This document shows positions 36,477 through 44,500 of a stretch of 64,000 bases of DNA, in pieces (position 1 is the first letter of the stretch; every line of letters starts with the position of its first letter). This stretch comes from Algibacter lectus (GTDB taxonomy: Bacteria > Bacteroidota > Bacteroidia > Flavobacteriales > Flavobacteriaceae), in contig NZ_FOLN01000001.1 in assembly GCF_900112395.1 (NCBI RefSeq), positions 1 through 64,000 of the forward strand, written 5' to 3'. A program made the position numbers and the translations under genes. The notes beneath the pieces were generated by a model that was not told where the DNA came from, ran no database searches, and saw only the letters and a program-made list of their open reading frames with translations.

Positions 36477-38357
36477 TTAATTCCAGTTGGTATGGTGAAA
36501 CTTGCCCGAATCATCATCGATACGTTGGTAAGTATGTGCTCCAAAATAATCCCGTTGTGCTTGAATTATATTTGCTGAAGAATTTGAGGTTGTATACGCA
36601 TTTAAAAAATTAACAGACTCACTTAAACAAGATGCTGTTAACTCATTCAAAATGCATTGAGAAACCACTTTATTTATTGAAGGTTTCAGAGCTTTCAGTT
36701 TATTAATAATAGTAGCGTGTTTTAAAATATTATCATCCGTTTTTAAAATTGGAATTAATTCTACCATAAAATCAGATTTAATAATACAACCATTGGTCCA
36801 AATACGAGCAATTTCACTTAAGTTCAATTCCCAATTATAAGTTCTTCCTGCTTCAGAAATCAGTTTAATACCTTGATAATGATTAATAATTCTAGCAAAC
36901 TGATAAGCGTTTAAAACATCTTGTATATCTAAATCTAATGAAGATCGTTTTATATTGAAGTTTTGACTAGCCAAAAGCCTTTCTTCTTTATAAAATGAGG
37001 TATAGCGCGCAAATAATGCCGACGCGATTAAAGTACTTGGAGCGCCTAATTGCGCTGTGGCTATAGTAGTCCAATTACCTGTACCTTTATTTCCTGCCTT
37101 ATCTACTATTTTATTTACTAACCAATCATCTCCATCCTTTTTTCTTAAAATATCTACAGTAATTCCTAATAAATAACTATCAGCTTCGGGTTTCCATGAT
37201 TCTAAAATATTGGCAATTTCATCAGGATTATTTCCCATGGCTTTAAGAATAGTGTAAACTTCTGCCAACAATTGCATCTCTACATATTCAATACCATTAT
37301 GGACCATTTTAACAAAATGCCCACTACCTTCTTCACCTATATATGTACAACAAGGCAGGTTATTAGCATCTTTGGCAGCGATACTTTCCAAATACGGTTT
37401 TATTAAATTATACGTTTCTTTATTTCCGCCAGGCATAATAGAAGGCCCTATTAATGCGCCTTGCTCTCCTCCAGAAACTCCAACACCAATAAAATTGATC
37501 TGTTTTGATTTTAAATAATCGTAACGATCTTTAGTTTTTAAGTAATTTGAATTTCCACCATCAATCAAAATATCACCATCTGATAAAAAGGGAATTAAAT
37601 CTTCAATAACCAAATCTGTTATCTTACCAGCATTCACCATGAGCATAATTCGTCTTGGTGTTTGTAATGAATTTACAAATGCTTCAATATCAGAATAAGC
37701 TTGAGCAGTCTCAAGTTCCTTATGTGCTTTTTTGAAATTTATAGCAACATCTTCTTCCGTTCCTTTTTCCTCTCTATTAAACACCGAAATTTTAAATCCT
37801 TTTTGAGCCAGGTTTCTACTTAAACTCTTTCCCATAACGCCTAGTCCAAATAACCCGAATTCTGATTTCATCTTTATTTTATTTGTAATTTTTTCAACAA
37901 TGTCTTCTGGTTTTGAACCGATATTTACAACAAAAGCATTTTCCGGTTCTTCTAAAGTATCAAACTGCGATTGCAATAAATTGGAAGACATAAAATGGTT
38001 TTCTCGTTTATTTAATCGTTCTAAAATTTGATTAAAACTTCCTGCTAAATGAATCCATTTTACTTGATTTTGAATACCTGTATTTAAAATATCTCTGTAA
38101 GATTTCTTTAAAGCTGAACAAACAATAATGCAACTATTATCTCGTAATTCACTTTTTGCCAAATCGTTAAGCGTAACTAACCAACCATGACGATCTTCAT
38201 CATTTAATGGCACACCGCTACTCATTTTATCTATATTCGATTGCGGATGAAAATCGTCCCCATCAAAAAAAGGAATTTCGAGTTCTTGAGATAATAACTC
38301 ACCAATGGTACTCTTGCCACAGCCTGAAACTCCCATTATAAAGATTACATTATTCAA
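36477..38357 (-). CDS. Fused gluconokinase and 6-phosphogluconate dehydrogenase
   Basis: A 626-residue two-enzyme fusion. Residues 1-163 are a GntK-type kinase: P-loop GVSGCGKST (9-17), DGDDFHP, and GVPLNDEDRHGWL. Residues about 166-626 are a full-length Gnd: Rossmann motif GLFGLGVMGKSLSRNLA, GVGVSGGEQGALIGPSIMPGG region, catalytic Lys/Asn in KMVHNGIEYVEMQL, KAGNKGTGNWT, and the C-terminal AHTYQRID with FHHTNW. All key residues look present, so both steps (gluconate to 6-phosphogluconate to ribulose 5-phosphate) should work. It is cytoplasmic and sits second in the PL7 operon under the GntR operator. The fusion forces equal amounts of the two activities. Confidence 0.94.
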   Translation of the reverse strand: MNNVIFIMGVSGCGKSTIGELLSQELEIPFFDGDDFHPQSNIDKMSSGVPLNDEDRHGWLVTLNDLAKSELRDNSCIIVCSALKKSYRDILNTGIQNQVKWIHLAGSFNQILERLNKRENHFMSSNLLQSQFDTLEEPENAFVVNIGSKPEDIVEKITNKIKMKSEFGLFGLGVMGKSLSRNLAQKGFKISVFNREEKGTEEDVAINFKKAHKELETAQAYSDIEAFVNSLQTPRRIMLMVNAGKITDLVIEDLIPFLSDGDILIDGGNSNYLKTKDRYDYLKSKQINFIGVGVSGGEQGALIGPSIMPGGNKETYNLIKPYLESIAAKDANNLPCCTYIGEEGSGHFVKMVHNGIEYVEMQLLAEVYTILKAMGNNPDEIANILESWKPEADSYLLGITVDILRKKDGDDWLVNKIVDKAGNKGTGNWTTIATAQLGAPSTLIASALFARYTSFYKEERLLASQNFNIKRSSLDLDIQDVLNAYQFARIINHYQGIKLISEAGRTYNWELNLSEIARIWTNGCIIKSDFMVELIPILKTDDNILKHATIINKLKALKPSINKVVSQCILNELTASCLSESVNFLNAYTTSNSSANIIQAQRDYFGAHTYQRIDDDSGKFHHTNWN

Positions 38358-38399
38358 ATTCTTAAATGTTTTAAATAAACCTTATATCGTTAAATACTA

Positions 38400-39494
38400 T
38401 TATTCTTGATTTGGATCAATACCCGCTCCTAAAGTTCCATTTTTAAACCAAACTTCTGCATAACATCCATTAGCGTACTGCTTTTCGATGTCTCCATTAT
38501 AAGTTTCAGATCCTGTACTCCAAACGATGTTATCTTCTGGGTTCTTGCCATTAGTTTGGTTATACGCACCTTGTTTAAAATTTTGTAATTCCCCTGCATA
38601 AGCCTGTTCTCGTTCAACTCCATCACGACCAATTACTGCGTATAACGTCCATATTTGTTGAGGAATATCTTCTTTTTTCGCAAAATCAGATTTTAGCAAA
38701 TTTTTAGTAAATGTTTTGGTTTCGTGACCTTCACTCTTAAAAGTGAGGTACATAATGCCTTTGTAAACATTTATTTCATAGCTGAATTCTTCACCTAAAG
38801 CAATACCATCTTTTGGTTCTTCGGGAGATGTGGTTGGGCTCGATCCAACAACAGACATATCATAACCCCAAACTGGCGTAGAATAATCCCATCTTCCAGA
38901 ATTATCATCACCAGCCGTATTAATTTCATAATTCCAAAACACAGAACCTTTGGTGTGGCCAGGGAATTTTTTATAAAAAATTTTTAAAGGTTCATTTTCA
39001 TGCCCTTCATTTCCATGAATTTGTCCAACTACCACAGAATATGAAGCGGCAACTCTTGCATCTCCAGAAGTTGAAACATGCATTACTTTTAACGAACCTG
39101 TTAACTTACCTCCTATTTCGGTTGTCCAATGTTCTTTTTGTCCTAATTCTGTTCTTGTATTGCTAGAGGTTCGAGATGTAATACCAGAGTTTGGTGTTTT
39201 ATAAATTACCCAATCCGTATTACCATCATTTGTAACATAAAAATAATCTCTATGCTCAATATTGGCTAGTTCTTCAAATTTTGTTCCATCGCCACAAAGA
39301 ATATGCCATTGATCCATAAATGGTATCACATCACTTGGATAAACGGTAGCATTTGCATTTACATTCTCCGTTTTTTTATTGGTATCTCTGCAACTGCTAG
39401 TTAATACCACAAGGCAAAGTATGGAGAGAATTAGTAACGTTGATTTTATTAGTTGAGGTTTCATTATATGATCTTTATTCATTGCAACATTCAA
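38400..39494 (-). CDS. PL7-type polysaccharide lyase, lipoprotein (second paralogue)
   Basis: A 364-residue lipoprotein (Cys35 in LTSSC). The ATG at 39464 (residue 11) would give a more usual signal peptide and may be the real start. The PL7 motifs are SNTRTEL (111-117), GQIH (157-160) and FKQGAYNQ (306-313). It heads the operon PL7 - GntK/Gnd - transporter - PL7. Compared with its paralogue it differs mainly near the N-terminus and in loops (GSSPTTSPEEP versus GLEENTYPEEP). Paired PL7 lipoproteins often split endo- and exo-acting roles; that is not testable by eye. Confidence 0.88.
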   Translation of the reverse strand: MNVAMNKDHIMKPQLIKSTLLILSILCLVVLTSSCRDTNKKTENVNANATVYPSDVIPFMDQWHILCGDGTKFEELANIEHRDYFYVTNDGNTDWVIYKTPNSGITSRTSSNTRTELGQKEHWTTEIGGKLTGSLKVMHVSTSGDARVAASYSVVVGQIHGNEGHENEPLKIFYKKFPGHTKGSVFWNYEINTAGDDNSGRWDYSTPVWGYDMSVVGSSPTTSPEEPKDGIALGEEFSYEINVYKGIMYLTFKSEGHETKTFTKNLLKSDFAKKEDIPQQIWTLYAVIGRDGVEREQAYAGELQNFKQGAYNQTNGKNPEDNIVWSTGSETYNGDIEKQYANGCYAEVWFKNGTLGAGIDPNQE

Positions 39495-39570
39495 TATATT
39501 AGATACTAATTAGTGAAACTTCCAATTTAATAAATTCAGAAAAAGTAACTCATTCTTATTAAAAAATATT

Positions 39571-39600
39571 TGGTACACCAATCTGGTGTACCAAATATAG
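39571..39600. promoter_or_regulatory. GntR operator C and -7 box (PL7 operon promoter)
   Basis: A perfect inverted repeat: TTGGTACACCA (39571-39581), spacer ATC, TGGTGTACCAA (39585-39595). It can also be read as two TGGT-N2-ACCA sites 13 bases apart. On the minus strand TATATTTG (complement of 39593-39600) is a consensus Bacteroidota -7 box overlapping the operator, so the regulator would cover the promoter. The lyase start is 77 bases downstream. Confidence 0.85.
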
Positions 39601-39861
39601 TAATAAATATTTATATAGAGTTATAAAAGAAAAAAAACTCATAGAACGAAAGAAAAATAAAGCAAAAAACATTAATACCAACCTTAATGTAACGAGCGAT
39701 ACGAACGGGTTACACCTTTACTCATAGGCCTTACCGAGAACAGAACGATAAAAATTAAAACATATAATAGCTCTCTTAATAAATCGAGTTAATTTTATAT
39801 TTATGAATTTTTCCAGGTTAAATAATCTTGTGTTTTAATAGATTTAAATACAAAAACTTGT
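39601..39861. other. Gene-free stretch between PQQ-like unit and PL7 operon
   Basis: Together with operator C this forms a 367-base gap (39495-39861). Bases 39675-39755 are visibly richer in G/C than the surroundings and contain TGTAAC (39688-39693) pairing with GTTACA (39709-39714) around CGAGCGATACGAACG. It may end the four-gene unit upstream or be an interspersed element; no gene is supported. Confidence 0.4.
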
Positions 39862-41784
39862 TTATTCCCCAATGCAAATAATCTCTTTTAAGGTTCGGTG
39901 ATAGATGTGACCATTAGCAAAACTTAAGGTGTTTACGGTCCATGTTTTTCCTTTTTCACCTAAATCATTGACCGAGACTAAAGCACGCTCATCAAAACGT
40001 TCTGCATTTGCATCGATAACATAAACCATTCCTATGGCATTTGTAAAATAGATGTAATTATTAATCATAACCGGAGATCCTAAAAACGAACGCTGAAAGC
40101 CATCGCCCAAAACGCGAGTATCAATACTATGCAATTGTCCTTTGGCATTAAAACCATCATTAGTTTGTGGTGTTTTCCAAATAAAACTACCGCCAGCATT
40201 TTTTTCATGAGGTAATTCTAGATGTTCATTTTTACCAGTTACCATATTATGGCGCGCAATAAATGGCTTATGCATAACCATATAAAAGGTATAATTGTTT
40301 ACAGCCATATTGCAATGGAATTCGTTTTCAGAATTTTTAAGAACAACACCTTCATTTAAATGATAGGTTTTATCCATTTCATCATAAATATATTGATCGA
40401 CAATATTTAAAGGCTTTTGGCTCATTAGCTCACCAGTATTTGAGTTTACCGTTAAATTTTCTTCACATTTATAAATCCACGATATTTTTTCGGTATCCCA
40501 ATGTTGGGTATTTAAAGCACCATAACCCGATAGTTTGTTAGGCGCTTCAGGTTCCCAATGCCAAAGAGATTCACCAGCATTGTTTTGCTCTAAGCTTATT
40601 AAACTCAAACCAACAGGACGTTCTGGAACTCCATGCGGACCGCCACGACCTATTAAAATTGCAGGTTTTCCTTCGGAAGTTTCCCCAATCACGGGCGTAT
40701 TATAATGCGTAATAGCTGCTTGAGTTGTCCTTTCGTGATTTCCGGTATTCTTGTTAAAAGCGTGTAGATAATTCCATTCTTTTATTCGTGTAGAATCACT
40801 TTCAAGTGGTGGTTCAACATTCAAAATAATATCTTCAAACAACACCGAATCGAACTGTTTATTAAACGGCCTCCCCACGGTAGGCATCCAAGTACGTTTC
40901 CAAACCAAATCACCTTTTAATGAAAAACAAGCCATACCACCACTGGCATTAATAGCCCAAACAAACTCACCGTCAGTCATAGGGCACGGCGTTGTGGCAT
41001 CACTAAAGGCATAATTATAATCGCTAGGTAATAATCCTTTTACAGTACGCGTCCATAGGGTTTCTCCTGTATTGGCATCCATACAATAAAGAACAATATC
41101 TGTCCCAACAGGTCTGGTTTTTAATGCTTTTTCAGCTTGTTGAAATTGATTATAACTCTTTAAAACCCTATCAGATTTTGAATTCACATAATCAATTAGT
41201 TTTTTATTGGCTTCAGAAAACATACGGCCTGCCCCACTCTTATTTAGCAATCGGTTATAATTAGTCTTCTTTTTTTCAGAAGATAATTTTTGATAATTTT
41301 CATTAGAAAGCAAAAAGACTTCGAAAAGATTATGCGCTGTATTTTTCCGGTTGAAAACCGTTTCAAAAGCAGACACTCCTTCTTTTCTTAAAAAGCTTAA
41401 TTCTTCAGTATAAATAATATCGTAATTAGATTTAGCTTCATCATAATTACTTTGTAACTCAGAAAAAGCGGGCGTATCTAAAGGCGGATTAATAGTAAAA
41501 AACAACTTATCGTCCCAAACAGCAATACCGCTTTGTCCGCCAGCAGGAAGTGATTTTTTCCATTTAATATTTTCGTTATTTCGAACCGACCATTGTACTG
41601 GAACCTGTAAATCTGTTTTAATTTTATAACTTCCATCCGGTCCACCAGACATAGGCCATTGATTGTCGCTATTGGCAATTTTTACAACACTTCCAGTTTC
41701 TTGTTTACAAGACGCTAAAAATACAAGCGTTGCTAATAGTAAAGACTTTAGAAAAAAAATATTGTTTTTTAAGTTCAAATTCAT
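39862..41784 (-). CDS. PQQ-like beta-propeller lipoprotein
   Basis: A 640-residue exported lipoprotein (LASC lipobox near residue 26). Propeller blades are seen as repeated strand sets: SGIAVWDDKLFFTINPP, IVLYCMDANTGETLWTRT, EFVWAINASGGMACFSLKGDLVWKRTW, and a C-terminal YIYFTNAIGMVYVIDANA. An inserted helical region occupies about residues 110-215. The family includes quinoprotein dehydrogenases and BamB-like scaffolds; the PQQ ligands cannot be confirmed by eye. It follows the MFS gene by one base and lies with cytochrome c-type and Tat-exported partners, so a periplasmic redox role is plausible. Confidence 0.78.
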   Translation of the reverse strand: MNLNLKNNIFFLKSLLLATLVFLASCKQETGSVVKIANSDNQWPMSGGPDGSYKIKTDLQVPVQWSVRNNENIKWKKSLPAGGQSGIAVWDDKLFFTINPPLDTPAFSELQSNYDEAKSNYDIIYTEELSFLRKEGVSAFETVFNRKNTAHNLFEVFLLSNENYQKLSSEKKKTNYNRLLNKSGAGRMFSEANKKLIDYVNSKSDRVLKSYNQFQQAEKALKTRPVGTDIVLYCMDANTGETLWTRTVKGLLPSDYNYAFSDATTPCPMTDGEFVWAINASGGMACFSLKGDLVWKRTWMPTVGRPFNKQFDSVLFEDIILNVEPPLESDSTRIKEWNYLHAFNKNTGNHERTTQAAITHYNTPVIGETSEGKPAILIGRGGPHGVPERPVGLSLISLEQNNAGESLWHWEPEAPNKLSGYGALNTQHWDTEKISWIYKCEENLTVNSNTGELMSQKPLNIVDQYIYDEMDKTYHLNEGVVLKNSENEFHCNMAVNNYTFYMVMHKPFIARHNMVTGKNEHLELPHEKNAGGSFIWKTPQTNDGFNAKGQLHSIDTRVLGDGFQRSFLGSPVMINNYIYFTNAIGMVYVIDANAERFDERALVSVNDLGEKGKTWTVNTLSFANGHIYHRTLKEIICIGE

Positions 41785-41785
41785 A

Positions 41786-43114
41786 CTAAGAATTACTTAC
41801 CATTGTTTTTATGCTACTATAACCGTAATAACCAACAAAGGCTAACGATAAAGCCGGTAGAATAAACGATAAATTAACCTCTGGTATATAGCCTAAAAAA
41901 TTCATATCGGCCAAACCATCGCCACCTAAATCTAAAATAGCCGCCTGCACAATAGGCATAAGCGCTCCACCAACAATGGCCATAACCAATCCGGCTGAGC
42001 CAATTTTAGCTTCATCGCCCATATCTTTTAAAGCAATACCATAAATAGTTGGAAACATAATAGACATAAAAATGGAAATAGCTACTAACGAAATTAACCC
42101 AGCCATTCCAGGTAACACAATAGCTCCTACACTTGCTAAAGCTCCACCCAATCCAAATAACATGAGTACTTTTGGTGGGTTTACTTTTTTCATTAATGCT
42201 GTACCAATCCATCTACCTGATAAGAATAAAATCATGGCAGCCACATTGTAATTTGTTGCCGTAATATTACTTCCTGTAGTTTCATTTAGATTATCAACAT
42301 AATGAAAAATATAGGTCCAGCACATAATTTGAGAACCAACACATGCCGCTTGAGCCAAAACACCTTTTAAATACGTTTTATTGGCTTTTAATTTTTTTAA
42401 TGAATCCGATAGACTCATTTTATCTTCTACAGCTGTTTTTGGAATTTTTGTAAACACAATAATCGCCATAATGATTAACACTAAAACACCTAAACTTAAA
42501 TACGGAATACTAATAACACTTAAATCGTTTTCACGAATAGCAGCCAATTCTGTTGATGCTAAAGCATTGTAAGCTTCCGCTGAATAATCATCGGAACGCA
42601 AAGCTTGGAGTACAAAAACTTGAGCGATAATCATTCCTGTAAGCGACCCTACCGGATTAAAAGCTTGAGCCAAATTTAAACGTTGCGTCGCGGTTCTTTT
42701 ATCACCTAAAGCAAGAATTAATGGATTTGCCGTGGTTTCTAAAAAAGCCAATCCGCAGGTAATCACCCATAATGAAATTAAAAAATAATTATATTCTTCA
42801 TACTTAGCCGCTGGATAAAACAAAAATGCGCCAATAGCATAAAGCGATAAACCTAAAAGAATTCCCGATTTATAACTAAAACGTCTTATAAATAAAGCCG
42901 CAGGAAACGCCATAAAAAAGTACCCAAAATAAAATGCAAATTGCACTAAGGAAGCTTGAATATTAGATAACTCGGGCATTACTTTTTTGAAAGCAGATAC
43001 CATTGGGTTGGTTAAATCGTTAGCAATTCCCCATAAAGCAAACAAAGAGGTTATAATGATAAAAGGAAATAATAATTCTTTACTTACAACCGGAATGCGC
43101 TCTTTTTTATTCAT
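41786..43114 (-). CDS. FucP-type MFS sugar:proton symporter
   Basis: A 442-residue, 12-helix permease of the fucose/glucose-galactose MFS group. Charged residues known to matter in FucP are placed as expected: Asp in WGIANDLTNPM (about residue 33) and Glu in GLAFLETTANPLI (about 126). These symporters bring neutral hexoses or deoxyhexoses across the inner membrane with protons. It lies between the DUF1552 gene and the PQQ-like gene in one operon. The substrate is unknown; fucose-like sugars would fit with the FucU mutarotase elsewhere in the island. Confidence 0.88.
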   Translation of the reverse strand: MNKKERIPVVSKELLFPFIIITSLFALWGIANDLTNPMVSAFKKVMPELSNIQASLVQFAFYFGYFFMAFPAALFIRRFSYKSGILLGLSLYAIGAFLFYPAAKYEEYNYFLISLWVITCGLAFLETTANPLILALGDKRTATQRLNLAQAFNPVGSLTGMIIAQVFVLQALRSDDYSAEAYNALASTELAAIRENDLSVISIPYLSLGVLVLIIMAIIVFTKIPKTAVEDKMSLSDSLKKLKANKTYLKGVLAQAACVGSQIMCWTYIFHYVDNLNETTGSNITATNYNVAAMILFLSGRWIGTALMKKVNPPKVLMLFGLGGALASVGAIVLPGMAGLISLVAISIFMSIMFPTIYGIALKDMGDEAKIGSAGLVMAIVGGALMPIVQAAILDLGGDGLADMNFLGYIPEVNLSFILPALSLAFVGYYGYSSIKTMVSNS

Positions 43115-43156
43115 CTATTTAATTTAGTTTGTTATTGAAATTTAGTGTGGTATTTT

Positions 43157-44500
43157 TTAAAGAATTGAAGGTAATGGCCCAGTACTATCCGAAAAACTTT
43201 CGGTGCGTACATCTACTTTGTTTAGCATGCTTACAAACAAATTAGACAGTCGTACTTCTTTTTCATTGAATTTAGTATAAGCGCCATGCTCAACACCAAG
43301 ATTAGCACCTCCAGCCAAAATAAGCGGACAGTTTCTAGCATTGTGTGTAGAACTACAAGCACTTCCGTAAAGAATAAGCGAGTTATCTAATAAAGATCCG
43401 TGTGCATCTTCTGTAGTTTTCATTTTATTAATAAAATAAGCAAAATGCTTAGCGTACCATTGATCCAAGCGTCCCCAATCTTCCCAATGTCCAGTTGTTT
43501 TATCGTGAGAAATACTATGATGCCCTTTTAATCCTAAAGCTATTTTAGGGAAATTATCACCAAAGCCCATACCATCTTCTCGCGCCATCATATACGTCAT
43601 AACACGTGTTGAATCGGTTTGAAATCCAAGTACCATTAAATCCATCATGGAGCGTACATAATCATCTGGAGCCGAAACGGGATCTACATCTAAATTAATT
43701 AAGCTTGCATCAAAATCGTCCATGGGCACATCTAGCCATTTTTCATTTCGTTTTACCTGTTGCTCAACTTGGTTAAGCGATGTTAAATATTCATCTAACT
43801 TCGCTTTATCATTAGCGCCCAAACGCTTTTCAAGGTTTTTACTATCTTCTAAAACTAAATCGACAATCTTCTTGCCTTGGTTTAAACTTTTACGTCTTTC
43901 TGTAGTTGAAGCCCCTCCACTTGGAGAAAAATAACGCTCAAAAATTTCACGTTGTCTATGCTCTGACGGTAACGGTTTTCCTGAAGAATTAAAAGACAAT
44001 GTTGATGTTCTAGATTTATACCCAACACCGCCATCTGTAGACAATGCTAACGATGGAAAACGGGTGTACTTACTAAGTTTCCCTGCTGCATATTGATCAA
44101 CAGAAATACTGTTTTTATATTCACCACGTAAATCACCACCAGTTAACCAAGAATCTCCTGCCATATGCCCTAAAACATTACGACTGTATGGATGACTTAA
44201 ACCGCCCATTATAGATATATCATCACGATAAGCCTTTAAGGGCGATAAGGTTTTGGTTAACTTATAATCGCGTCCTTCATTCACAGGAAACCAACTCCAG
44301 TTTTTATGTTGAGCACTTTCTTTTGGTGGAATTCCAACACCATTTGGAAAGTATAGAAAACCTAAACGTTTTGGTATTTCTGGTTCTATAAATTTTGAAA
44401 AACTACTCATGGCCATACCTTCAAAATACGGAAGCATACAGGCTACTCCCAATCCTTTAATAAACGTACGACGATCTAAATGCCAAGGTTTTTTGCTCAT
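43157..44500 (-). CDS. DUF1552 protein with Tat signal
   Basis: A 447-residue protein with a twin-arginine signal (DRRTFIKGLGVACMLPYFEGMA, Arg-Arg at 9-10), indicating folded export, often with a cofactor. The body matches the DUF1552 family, seen abundantly in Planctomycetes next to DUF1592 cytochrome-like proteins (PKRLGFLYFPNGVGIPP, LTGGDLRGEYKN, SLILYGSACSSTHNARNCPLILAGG). The structure resembles sulfatase/alkaline-phosphatase-like DUF1501 relatives, though that is recollection. The gene overlaps DUF1592 by four bases (ATGA), so the two are translationally coupled. Biochemical role unknown. Confidence 0.85.
   Translation of the reverse strand: MSKKPWHLDRRTFIKGLGVACMLPYFEGMAMSSFSKFIEPEIPKRLGFLYFPNGVGIPPKESAQHKNWSWFPVNEGRDYKLTKTLSPLKAYRDDISIMGGLSHPYSRNVLGHMAGDSWLTGGDLRGEYKNSISVDQYAAGKLSKYTRFPSLALSTDGGVGYKSRTSTLSFNSSGKPLPSEHRQREIFERYFSPSGGASTTERRKSLNQGKKIVDLVLEDSKNLEKRLGANDKAKLDEYLTSLNQVEQQVKRNEKWLDVPMDDFDASLINLDVDPVSAPDDYVRSMMDLMVLGFQTDSTRVMTYMMAREDGMGFGDNFPKIALGLKGHHSISHDKTTGHWEDWGRLDQWYAKHFAYFINKMKTTEDAHGSLLDNSLILYGSACSSTHNARNCPLILAGGANLGVEHGAYTKFNEKEVRLSNLFVSMLNKVDVRTESFSDSTGPLPSIL

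Noticed and set aside
26696-39494. A standard alginate-utilisation locus
   Set aside because: PL7, SDR, GntR and SusCD fit, but PL6/PL17, KdgF, KdgK and Eda are missing in the window and a gluconate module replaces them. Alginate remains possible as a substrate but is not asserted.
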